DNA of 8,762 nucleotides from Caldifarciminota bacterium (lineage in GTDB: Bacteria; Hydrothermota; Hydrothermia; B15-G9), in the NCBI GenBank assembly GCA_027064565.1, contig JAMOPK010000318.1, positions 1 through 8,762 of the forward strand, read 5' to 3'. Positions within the stretch are counted from its first letter, which is position 1; every line of letters starts with the position of its first letter. Of this stretch, positions 1 through 6,831 are shown one piece after another. The notes beneath the pieces are model-generated. The model did not search any database and had not been told where the DNA came from. It saw only the letters and a list, made by a program, of their open reading frames with translations. The position numbers and the translations under genes were made by a program.

Positions 1-1
1 C

Positions 2-1933
2 CACGATGGGGTTATTGGCACGGACGATGATGTCATTGTGCTCGCCTACGTCTCAATCGGCGAGGTGAGTAACGGTAACATCACCGGAAACGGGATGGGG
101 CCGTGTTACTACGACGATCAGGGGGATTCAATAGTCTATGAACACCGGGGTTATGCCTCTTTCTACCTCGATGACCGAGATCATGACGGTTATCCCGATC
201 GTAACGGCGCATGGGGCAGCTACTACGTCAACGCAGGTGACACGACGTGGTGGAATTTCGTTGAGTCGGAAGCCGATGCCGCATTCGCCAAAGGTGCCGA
301 TGGGCTGTTCCTCGACACGATAGACACAGCCTCGCCCTGGGGAAATTACGGCTGGACGGCTCACGGGATGTCAACCCTGATCCAGCATCTGCGTGACAGG
401 TATCCCGACAAATACTTCATGGCGAATCGAGGCCTGTTCTACTTTGACCCGCATCAACCGGCATTCGCATGGAACATCAGGCCTTTCATCAACGGCGTTA
501 TGTTTGAATGCTATTACACCGAATGGGATTGGAACAACAACAGGGGCATCGTGAGTCCGTATTTCTCGAACAACAGGGACTACTGGGCATATTACATCAA
601 TCAGCAGGCGCACCAGAGCGACGGGTTCACAGTCTTCGCCCTCGATTATCTGAACCCGGAGCAGTCGGACTATGAGACCTTACTCGCCAATCAGATACAG
701 GTGACCATAGTCGATCAGGGCTGGGTTGACTACGTGTCGGAGATATACCTCGATGACATTTACTACGGCGTTTTCCACCACCATCCGGACGGCGACCGCA
801 ACCCTCCGACGTGGGACAACGTCATCGGACTCGGCCTCATCAGCTCGGAAAGCACATCCGTGACCCTGAGATGGGGAACGGCCTCAGATCAGAGCGAACC
901 GGTGAGGTTCAACGTTTATTATTCTCAATCTGAGTTTAACGACCCTTCTGAGGCAACCGATACCATCAGGCACGTGAACGCAATCAATGACCCTTACGGT
1001 AACTATGTCTGGCGCTACACCATCCACGGACTCAGCCCCAACACCACCTACTACTTCATGGTGAGGGCAGAGGACTCCGCCAACCCTCCGCATGAGGATC
1101 AAAACCGGGTTGTCCGGTCTGTGACAACCGGCTCCGGTTCCTCATCAACGGGCATCGTGATAGACGGTGTTTTTGACGATTGGGCCACGGTGCCGTTGCT
1201 CGATACCGTCTATCCGGAAAATTCAGGGGACGCATCTTCAGCGGACGGCGATCTGGTTGATATGTGGGCGACCTCCGACACCGAAAACCTATATTTCAGC
1301 TATCAGGTGGCAGGGAACATCGATTTCAACGGGTATTTCTACCACATTTTCATCGACACGGATATGTCTCAGGCCACAGGTTATCGAGGCCCTGATGGGA
1401 ACTACTCCATAGGCGCCGATTACATGGTAGAAAACGGGGGCTTATGGCATTACAGCGGCTCAGGCGGTTCCAGCTGGAGCTGGGAATCGGCAGGAAACAT
1501 CCAGTATGCCATATCCGGTGACAGGATTGAGCTGGCCATTCCGCTATCCACAATCGGACTCTCACCTTCATCCGGAATCTGGGTGCTTTTCAACGACAAC
1601 CTCGCCTCACCGCCCTATTCGCTGGTGGACATCGCCCCGAACGAATACACGCTCTATCACTACCCGGTAGTCGTGACATCGATCGACGAGCGTTCAGAGA
1701 AACATCCGGACACTGGCCCGGTGAGAATCGCTTTCAGTCACGGAAGGCTGGCCGTCAGGACCTCCGAATCCTCAAGGCTTTCAGTCATAGACATAGCTGG
1801 GAGAAAGGTCAAAGAGGTATATCTGGTGCCCGGGCTCAACGAGATCGAGCTGAACCTGCCTGCTGGCGTTTACATCGTGACGGCAGAAAGCGTCAGGTGG
1901 AGGGTGAGCCGCAAGGTCATCGTCCTGCGGTAG
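2..1933 (+). CDS. Secreted GH114-like glycoside hydrolase with FN3, CBM9/DOMON-like and T9SS sorting domains (5' partial)
   Basis: The reading frame is open to the left edge, so the signal peptide and the first barrel strand or strands are missing. The GTG at 38 lies inside a conserved strand (VIVLAYVSIGEV) and is not a credible start. Residues below are numbered from that codon. Residues 1-250 resemble the endo-alpha-1,4-polygalactosaminidase family (GH114, TM1410-like TIM barrel): the AYVSIGEV strand, GADGLFLDTID with Asp93 and Asp96, and VMFECYY with Glu157. These acidic residues are the likely catalytic candidates by family analogy. Residues about 256-365 form a fibronectin type III domain (LSPNTTYYFMVRAED). 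A Gly/Ser-rich linker follows, then a CBM9/DOMON-like beta domain at 372-548 (IDGVFDDW start). Residues about 560-631 match a T9SS type A sorting domain (VIDIAGRKV, LPAGVYIV, basic end), which implies outer-membrane export and surface attachment or release. The natural substrate is unknown; GH114 enzymes cut galactosamine-containing exopolysaccharides. Family call fairly sure, substrate unsure. Confidence 0.75.
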   Translation, partial: HDGVIGTDDDVIVLAYVSIGEVSNGNITGNGMGPCYYDDQGDSIVYEHRGYASFYLDDRDHDGYPDRNGAWGSYYVNAGDTTWWNFVESEADAAFAKGADGLFLDTIDTASPWGNYGWTAHGMSTLIQHLRDRYPDKYFMANRGLFYFDPHQPAFAWNIRPFINGVMFECYYTEWDWNNNRGIVSPYFSNNRDYWAYYINQQAHQSDGFTVFALDYLNPEQSDYETLLANQIQVTIVDQGWVDYVSEIYLDDIYYGVFHHHPDGDRNPPTWDNVIGLGLISSESTSVTLRWGTASDQSEPVRFNVYYSQSEFNDPSEATDTIRHVNAINDPYGNYVWRYTIHGLSPNTTYYFMVRAEDSANPPHEDQNRVVRSVTTGSGSSSTGIVIDGVFDDWATVPLLDTVYPENSGDASSADGDLVDMWATSDTENLYFSYQVAGNIDFNGYFYHIFIDTDMSQATGYRGPDGNYSIGADYMVENGGLWHYSGSGGSSWSWESAGNIQYAISGDRIELAIPLSTIGLSPSSGIWVLFNDNLASPPYSLVDIAPNEYTLYHYPVVVTSIDERSEKHPDTGPVRIAFSHGRLAVRTSESSRLSVIDIAGRKVKEVYLVPGLNEIELNLPAGVYIVTAESVRWRVSRKVIVLR

Positions 1934-1967
1934 GGGCAACAACCTAAAGGTGTCTCCATAATTCACG

Positions 1968-2014
1968 AATTCGGTTGCTGCAATTTATCGAACTTGTTAT
2001 AATTTCACCGAATT
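1968..2014. repeat. 8-bp inverted repeat flanking the hsp20 promoter; possible operator
   Basis: AATTCGGT at 1968-1975 is exactly repeated in inverted form as ACCGAATT at 2007-2014, with 31 bases between. The left arm touches the -35 box and the right arm covers the expected transcription start. CGAA cores also occur at 1966, 1989 and 2009, about two helical turns apart. This fits a repressor operator, but an 8-bp match over this distance could be chance. Confidence 0.4.
1975..2003 (+). promoter_or_regulatory. Sigma70-type promoter for hsp20-lon
   Basis: TTGCTG at 1975-1980 (-35, 4 of 6 consensus bases) and a perfect TATAAT at 1998-2003 (-10) are separated by exactly 17 bases. Transcription would start near 2010, giving a leader of about 35 bases before the hsp20 start. 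It is the best promoter in the window and lies in the only spacer upstream of the operon. No CIRCE element is present, so HrcA control is not indicated. Confidence 0.75.
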
Positions 2015-2032
2015 GGCGATTTTTGAAACATC

Positions 2033-2037
2033 GGAGG
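2033..2037 (+). promoter_or_regulatory. Strong ribosome binding site fixing the hsp20 start
   Basis: GGAGG lies six bases before the ATG at 2044. It decides between that ATG and the in-frame TTG at 1975. The TTG has no ribosome binding site and coincides with the -35 box, so it would precede the transcript start. Confidence 0.9.
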
Positions 2038-2043
2038 TGGAAA

Positions 2044-2451
2044 ATGGCCGAAATGGAAGTTCTTCGCGCACTTGACGCGATTTTTGAGACTTTCAGGAAC
2101 CAGATGGAAGACATGATGGTTATCGTGCCTTCCTTGAACATGTTCGAGACCGGCAATGAGGTGGTTGTCCAAGTTGCCCTTCCCGGAGTCAAAAAAGAGG
2201 ATGTAAAGATCTCATTTTCCGACGGATATCTTGTGATTCGAGCCTATAGGCGGAAATTGCTTTCCGAGGAAGAATCGCCGAGGTTCCGTGTTCTCGAAAT
2301 CTCATCCGGCATGCTCAGGCGGAGCATTTACATTGGAAATGAAGTCGATCCGGAAAGCGCAACCACCAGATTTGAGGATGGGATACTTGAGATCAGGTTC
2401 TCTCGCAAAAAACCGGTCAGCGTTGAGCTGGATATAAAAACGGAGGAGTAA
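2044..2451 (+). CDS. hsp20: Hsp20/alpha-crystallin family small heat shock protein
   Basis: The product is a 135-residue ATP-independent holdase that binds unfolding proteins in the cytoplasm and forms oligomers. An N-terminal helical arm (1-30) precedes the alpha-crystallin domain at about 32-122. The family's hallmark A-x(n)-G-x-L motif appears as ATTRFEDGIL at 106-115, followed by EIRFSRKK. A short tail after the domain contains VSV (125-127), a plausible form of the I/V-x-I/V motif that docks neighbouring subunits. Length is typical. The start at 2044 is set by GGAGG six bases upstream. The stop is one base before the lon start, and the lon ribosome binding site lies inside the hsp20 3' end, so the two are almost certainly co-transcribed. 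A holdase paired with a protease makes sense as a stress unit. Family assignment is firm; substrate range is unknown. Confidence 0.95.
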   Translation: MAEMEVLRALDAIFETFRNQMEDMMVIVPSLNMFETGNEVVVQVALPGVKKEDVKISFSDGYLVIRAYRRKLLSEEESPRFRVLEISSGMLRRSIYIGNEVDPESATTRFEDGILEIRFSRKKPVSVELDIKTEE

Positions 2452-2452
2452 A

Positions 2453-4792
2453 ATGGATCAGGAAAAACCAAAAATTCCGAAAGAACTGCCTGTTTTGCCC
2501 ATCAAAGGCGGTGTTGTTTTCCCCAACCTTATGGTGCCGCTCGTCCTCACCAATGAAAACTCCCAGAAACTTGTGGACGATGCACTTGCAGGGGAGCGCG
2601 TTATCGCCATCGTGACCCAGAAGGACGAGAATCAGGAGAATCCGGGACCGGCAGACCTCTACGATGTCGGGACAGCGGCGGTGATACTCAAAATGCTGAG
2701 GACCCCTGATGGCTCCATGCGCGTTCTCGCTCAGGGACTGGAAAGGATCAGGATCGATGAATACATCAGGACCGAGCCGTATCTCGTTGCAAGAGTCACC
2801 GTGCTCAAGGAGCCGGCAGTGCAAGAAGATGTGGAACTGGAGGCGCTGAAACACAATGTCCTGACAACATTTCAGGAAATCGTGAAAAACACGCCTTTCC
2901 TGCCCGATGACCTCCTCACAGTGGCGCTGAACATCAAAGAACCCGGTAAATTGGCCGACTTTATAGCCTCCTATATGCCCATCAAGATCGAAGAGAAACA
3001 GCAGATACTCGCAGAAATCAATCCCAAAGAGCGACTAAGAAAGCTGCTGCCTATTCTGAGCCGGGAACTGGAAATCATAAAACTCTCAACCAAAATCCAG
3101 CAGGAAGTCAAAAGCGAGATCGATAAGGGTCAGAGGGAATATTTCCTCAGGGAACAGCTTAAGGCCATCCAGAAAGAGTTAGGGATGACCGAGGACGAAC
3201 GGGAAGCGGAGGCCAAAGAGTTCCTCGAAAAGATCGAAAAATCCGGCATGCCTGAGGAGGTCAAAGAGGTAGCCCTCAAGGAAGTTGAGCGTTTGAAGCG
3301 GATGATGATCGGCTCGCCGGAATACACGGTTGTCAGGACATATCTCGAATGGCTCACAGAACTGCCATGGAACGTGGAAACCGAGGACAACCTTGACCTT
3401 GAACGTGCCCGCCGAATCCTCGACGAGGACCATTTCGATCTTGAGAGGGTCAAAGAGAGGATCCTCGAATTCCTGGCCGTAAGGAAACTAAAAAAGGACA
3501 CCAAGGGGCCGATCCTGTGCTTTGTCGGGCCGCCCGGCGTCGGCAAGACCTCACTCGGAAAATCCATTGCCCGCGCGATGGGCAGGAAGTTCATCAGGAT
3601 GTCACTCGGTGGCGTGCGAGATGAGGCTGAAATACGCGGACACCGAAGGACTTATGTCGGAGCACTCCCCGGCAGGATCATTCAGGGCATAAAACAGGCC
3701 GGAACCAAAAACCCGGTCTTCATGCTGGACGAAATCGACAAGATCGGGGTGGACTTCAGGGGCGACCCGGCAGCCGCCCTACTTGAAGTCCTTGACCCGG
3801 AACAGAACAGGGAATTCGTTGACCATTATCTGGATGTGCCTTTCGACCTTTCAAAGGTGCTTTTCATTACCACTGCTAACGTCACAGCAACCATCCCCGC
3901 TCCCCTGCTGGACAGGATGGAGATCATCGAACTGCCCGGTTACGTTGACGAGGAGAAACTCCAGATCGCCCGCAACTACCTGATCCCACGCCAGAAATCG
4001 GAGAACGGACTTGACGATTATGACATTGTTTTTCAGGAAAAGGCGATCCTGAAAATCATCCGGGAATACACGCGCGAGGCCGGCGTCAGAAACCTTGAGC
4101 GCAAAATTGGCAGCATTTTCAGGAAAATAGCCAAAGAGGTCGCTTCCGGTAAGCTCAAGAAAAAGCGGATAGTTATAACACCGTCCCGTGTTGAGAAATA
4201 CCTCGGTGCGCCACAATACTATTCGGAGGTTGCGGCAAGGAAGGGCGAGATCGGGGTTGTCACAGGCCTTGCATGGACACCAACCGGCGGTGACATCCTC
4301 TTCATCGAGGCGCTCAAGATGCCCGGCGGCAAAAACCTGATCCTCACAGGCCAGTTAGGCGATGTGATGAAGGAATCCGCTACCGCCGCCCTGTCCCTCG
4401 TGCGCTCAAAGGCCGAAAAATTGGGGATCGATCAGCGCTTCTACGAAAAATTTGACATCCACATCCACGTGCCGGCGGGCGCCATCCCGAAAGACGGGCC
4501 ATCGGCCGGCGTCGCAATCTTCATCGCCCTTGTCTCACTGCTAAAGGAAGAACCTGTGGATCCGGAGCTTGCCATGACCGGGGAAATCACGTTGAGGGGC
4601 AAGGTCATCCCTGTCGGCGGGATCAAGGAAAAAGTGATAGCGGCCAAACGCGCCGGCATCAAACGCGTCATCCTGCCGGCATGGAACCAGAAGGACCTTG
4701 TTGACGTCCCGAACTATGTTAAGGAGAGCCTCCAATTCTATTTCATCGAAAACGTGGATGAAGCCCTGAAGATAGCTTTTGAGGAAGAGTAA
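2453..4792 (+). CDS. lon: ATP-dependent protease Lon (LonA type)
   Basis: The product is a cytoplasmic hexameric AAA+ serine protease that degrades misfolded and regulatory proteins. At 779 residues it is close to E. coli Lon (784). Domains in order are the LonN substrate-binding domain (about 10-200), a helical segment (about 200-310), the AAA+ module (about 310-590) and the protease domain (about 600-779). Walker A is GPPGVGKT at 359-366 and Walker B is VFMLDEID with Asp426 and Glu427. A sensor-2-type Arg546 lies in AGVRNLERKI. The catalytic dyad is Ser684 in KDGPSAG and Lys727 in GGIKEKV, spaced as in E. coli (Ser679, Lys722). All key residues are intact. There is no membrane segment, which separates it from LonB. 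The start has GGAGG at 2442-2446, six bases ahead, within the end of hsp20. Translation is probably coupled to hsp20. Confidence 0.98.
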   Translation: MDQEKPKIPKELPVLPIKGGVVFPNLMVPLVLTNENSQKLVDDALAGERVIAIVTQKDENQENPGPADLYDVGTAAVILKMLRTPDGSMRVLAQGLERIRIDEYIRTEPYLVARVTVLKEPAVQEDVELEALKHNVLTTFQEIVKNTPFLPDDLLTVALNIKEPGKLADFIASYMPIKIEEKQQILAEINPKERLRKLLPILSRELEIIKLSTKIQQEVKSEIDKGQREYFLREQLKAIQKELGMTEDEREAEAKEFLEKIEKSGMPEEVKEVALKEVERLKRMMIGSPEYTVVRTYLEWLTELPWNVETEDNLDLERARRILDEDHFDLERVKERILEFLAVRKLKKDTKGPILCFVGPPGVGKTSLGKSIARAMGRKFIRMSLGGVRDEAEIRGHRRTYVGALPGRIIQGIKQAGTKNPVFMLDEIDKIGVDFRGDPAAALLEVLDPEQNREFVDHYLDVPFDLSKVLFITTANVTATIPAPLLDRMEIIELPGYVDEEKLQIARNYLIPRQKSENGLDDYDIVFQEKAILKIIREYTREAGVRNLERKIGSIFRKIAKEVASGKLKKKRIVITPSRVEKYLGAPQYYSEVAARKGEIGVVTGLAWTPTGGDILFIEALKMPGGKNLILTGQLGDVMKESATAALSLVRSKAEKLGIDQRFYEKFDIHIHVPAGAIPKDGPSAGVAIFIALVSLLKEEPVDPELAMTGEITLRGKVIPVGGIKEKVIAAKRAGIKRVILPAWNQKDLVDVPNYVKESLQFYFIENVDEALKIAFEEE

Positions 4793-4795
4793 TCC

Positions 4796-4824
4796 TTGTC
4801 TCTCACAATCTAATGACTTAGAAC
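4796..4824 (+). promoter_or_regulatory. Possible weak promoter for the phosphatidyltransferase-pyk pair
   Basis: TTGTCT at 4796-4801 and TAGAAC at 4819-4824 are 17 bases apart and each matches four of six sigma70 consensus bases. They lie in the 62-base lon-to-phosphatidyltransferase spacer. No terminator is visible after lon, so read-through from the hsp20 promoter is an alternative. Low certainty. Confidence 0.3.
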
Positions 4825-4854
4825 TTCTTACAAAACAGTCTCAGGGAAATGTAA

Positions 4855-5394
4855 ATGAAGTATCTGCCTGATTTTCTGTCGCTTACAAGGCTTTTTTTGT
4901 TGCCCTTCGCGGTTATCAAACTGTCCAATCACGATGTGCTTTCCGGTTCAATCATACTTGCACTGATGGTCGCGACGGACTTGCTGGACGGGAGACTCGC
5001 GAGGAAGTTCAAATCCACGAGCAAATTCGGGGCACTGCTCGACCACGGCGTTGACAAAATCGTGTCCATCACCCTCGCATGGGTGGTAAAGAAATACTAT
5101 GGCTTTTCTTCATGGGCATTTTACCTGATCACTGGGCGTGAGATCGCACTCGTGATTGGGGGACTCTTCCTCTGGAAGACTACGGGTAGAAATCCGGGGG
5201 CCAACCGGTGCGGCAAAATAGGTGGGGCATTCCTCTTTGCCTCGCTTTATGGGTATGTGATAGACTTTCGATACAAGGAGCAGCTTCTCATCGCTGCCAT
5301 TGCAATGATACTTCTCTCAACCATAAGTTACCTCGTCATGGCCGTAAAACGTTTTTTGACGGGTAGGGCCTATCAAAAAGGGAGCAACCCATAA
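4855..5394 (+). CDS. CDP-alcohol phosphatidyltransferase, PgsA-like
   Basis: The product is an integral membrane enzyme of 179 residues that transfers a phosphatidyl group from CDP-diacylglycerol to an alcohol. The most likely acceptor is glycerol-3-phosphate, giving phosphatidylglycerol phosphate. The full signature D-x2-DG-x2-AR-x8-G-x3-D-x3-D is present: Asp42, Asp45-Gly46, Ala49-Arg50, Gly59, Asp63 and Asp67. In the family, these aspartates bind the metals and CDP, and the last serves as catalytic base. The N-terminal PDFLSLTRL resembles the PgsA start (P-x2-L-x-x-x-R). Five to six hydrophobic stretches fit the family's six-helix fold, for example about 85-105, 123-138 and 148-168. Ribosome binding site AGGGA (4843-4847) is seven bases before the ATG. 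The stop overlaps the pyk start by one base (TAATG). The family is certain. The acceptor is inferred, and inositol-phosphate or other head groups cannot be excluded, so no symbol is given. Confidence 0.9.
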   Translation: MKYLPDFLSLTRLFLLPFAVIKLSNHDVLSGSIILALMVATDLLDGRLARKFKSTSKFGALLDHGVDKIVSITLAWVVKKYYGFSSWAFYLITGREIALVIGGLFLWKTTGRNPGANRCGKIGGAFLFASLYGYVIDFRYKEQLLIAAIAMILLSTISYLVMAVKRFLTGRAYQKGSNP

Positions 5395-6812
5395 TGCTGA
5401 GAAAAACCAAAATCGTGGCCACAGTTGGCCCATCGATAAGGACGCCCGATAGAATCAGAGAGCTTATCAGATTGGGCGTCAACGTATTTCGGCTCAACAT
5501 GTCGCACGGCGACCACAAAACGCACGATGAAAATGTGAAGATGATCCGCGAGGCGGAGGCGGAGCTGAAGATGCCGGTGGCGATAATGATCGACCTCTCC
5601 GGCCCCAAGATACGGGTGGGCGAGATAGCCGATGACAGGATGGAGATCCACGAGGGCGACATCGTAACCCTGACGGTGGAGAATGTGGTCGGGAAGGACG
5701 GCGTGATCCCGATCAGTTACAAGTTTCTGCCCGAGGACGTCGAGCCGGGCGACAGGATCCTGCTTGCCGATGGTTCCATCGAGCTTGTCGTTGAAAAGGT
5801 GGAAGGTAAACTCATTCGGTGCAGGGCGCGCAACAGCGGGGTCATAAGCTCGCACAAGGGCGTCAACGTTCCGAGCAAACCGCTGAGCATCCCGTCCCTG
5901 ACCGAGAAGGACAAGTTGGACGTCCGATTCGCGGTTGAGCATGACGTTGACTGGCTCGCTCTCTCATTTGTCCGCAAACCTGAGGACGTCCGGGAGCTCA
6001 AAAGCCTGCTTGAAGCGTTCAACAGCGACATCAGGGTCATCTCTAAGATCGAGAAGGCCGAGGCCGTCAGGAACATCGATGCGATCCTCAGGGAGACCGA
6101 TGGGGTGATGGTGGCGCGGGGCGACCTCGGCGTCGAAATCGACCTCGAACGCGTCCCGATCGTCCAGAAGATGGTGCTGAGAAAAGCGCTGAAATTAGGC
6201 AAACCCTCGATTGTGGCGACGCAGATGTTGCTGTCGATGGTGGAAAGCCCAAGGCCCACCCGTGCCGAGGTCAACGACGTGGCCAACGCTGTCTTCGAGC
6301 ACGCTGACGCTGTCATGCTTTCGGAGGAGACCGCCGTGGGGAAATACCCCATGGAGGTGATAAAGACGATGGACCGCATCCTGCGCTGTGCCGAGTCCGA
6401 ATACTACAGGGCCCACAACGGGCTTGCCATAGAACGGCCGACGAATGCCACGGTCGCGGATGCCATCAGCCATGCGGCCTGCATAATGGCCGCGGACCTC
6501 AAAGCATCCTGCATCGTCACTCCCACGCATTCGGGCTTCACGGCGAGGATGGTCTCCCGGTTCCGCCCGTTCCAGCCCATCGTTGCGCTCAGCCCGAAAA
6601 AGAAGGTGGTTAGACAGCTGTGCCTGACCCACAACGTCTTCCCGGAAGAAATCTGCGAAATGGAATCGACCGACAGGATGTTCTCACGGGCCTCGGAGAT
6701 CCTCGCTGAGTGCGGATACGTCAAACCCGGAGATACAGTCATAATCACGGCCGGTGTGCCCCTGAACATGCCAGGGACAACGAATCTGCTGAAGGTTCAT
6801 AGGGTTGTGTGA
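5394..6812 (+). CDS. pyk: Pyruvate kinase
   Basis: The product converts phosphoenolpyruvate and ADP to pyruvate and ATP, the final step of glycolysis, usually as a cytoplasmic tetramer. At 472 residues it is close to E. coli PykF (470). Visible motifs are TKIVATVGPS at the N-terminus, VFRLNMSHG with Arg33, Asn35 and Ser37 (substrate and K+/Mg2+ site), DLSGPKIRVG at 67-76, ISKIEKAEAV with catalytic Lys218, VMVARGDLGVEI at 238-249, and ATQML with Thr276. The lid (B) domain spans about 71-165 and the C-terminal allosteric domain about 340-472, ending in GVPLNMPGTTN. There is no extra PEP-utiliser domain. Glu311 in MLSEETAVGKYP replaces the Gly common in bacterial enzymes; I recall similar variants in archaeal and deep-branching enzymes. 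Ribosome binding site AGGGAG (5379-5384) is nine bases upstream, inside the preceding gene. Function is firm; effector specificity is not readable. Confidence 0.97.
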   Translation: MLRKTKIVATVGPSIRTPDRIRELIRLGVNVFRLNMSHGDHKTHDENVKMIREAEAELKMPVAIMIDLSGPKIRVGEIADDRMEIHEGDIVTLTVENVVGKDGVIPISYKFLPEDVEPGDRILLADGSIELVVEKVEGKLIRCRARNSGVISSHKGVNVPSKPLSIPSLTEKDKLDVRFAVEHDVDWLALSFVRKPEDVRELKSLLEAFNSDIRVISKIEKAEAVRNIDAILRETDGVMVARGDLGVEIDLERVPIVQKMVLRKALKLGKPSIVATQMLLSMVESPRPTRAEVNDVANAVFEHADAVMLSEETAVGKYPMEVIKTMDRILRCAESEYYRAHNGLAIERPTNATVADAISHAACIMAADLKASCIVTPTHSGFTARMVSRFRPFQPIVALSPKKKVVRQLCLTHNVFPEEICEMESTDRMFSRASEILAECGYVKPGDTVIITAGVPLNMPGTTNLLKVHRVV

Positions 6813-6831
6813 AGGCTCAGGCCTGATTTTT
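6813..6831 (+). terminator. Weak stem-loop plus T-run after pyk
   Basis: AGGC (6813-6816) and GCCT (6821-6824) can form a 4-bp stem around TCAG, followed by GA and five T (6827-6831). The same place holds a 10-bp perfect palindrome TCAGGCCTGA (6817-6826), which includes the stop codon of the opposing gene. The stem is short for an intrinsic terminator, so this is only a candidate. Confidence 0.3.

Noticed and set aside
38..40. GTG at 38 as the start of the first gene
   Set aside because: The frame is open to the window edge and this codon sits inside a conserved barrel strand; a secreted protein would also need a signal peptide, which is absent here.
1934..1974. Terminator after the GH114-like gene
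   Set aside because: No stem-loop with a T-run could be found between the TAG and the hsp20 promoter.
1975..2043. TTG at 1975 as an earlier hsp20 start
   Set aside because: It overlaps the -35 box, so it would not be transcribed, and it has no ribosome binding site; ATG 2044 has GGAGG at ideal spacing.
3130..3594. Minus-strand 154-codon frame opposite lon
   Set aside because: Antisense to conserved Lon sequence including Walker A; Ser/Arg-rich shadow translation.
4849..4854. ATGTAA start-stop minimal frame just before the phosphatidyltransferase ATG
   Set aside because: It is only one base from the AGGGA site, too close for initiation; spacing is right only for the ATG at 4855.
5717..6379. 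Minus-strand 220-codon frame opposite pyk
   Set aside because: It lies wholly antisense to a clearly functional pyruvate kinase, with a serine/threonine-rich composition typical of shadow frames and no recognisable motif.
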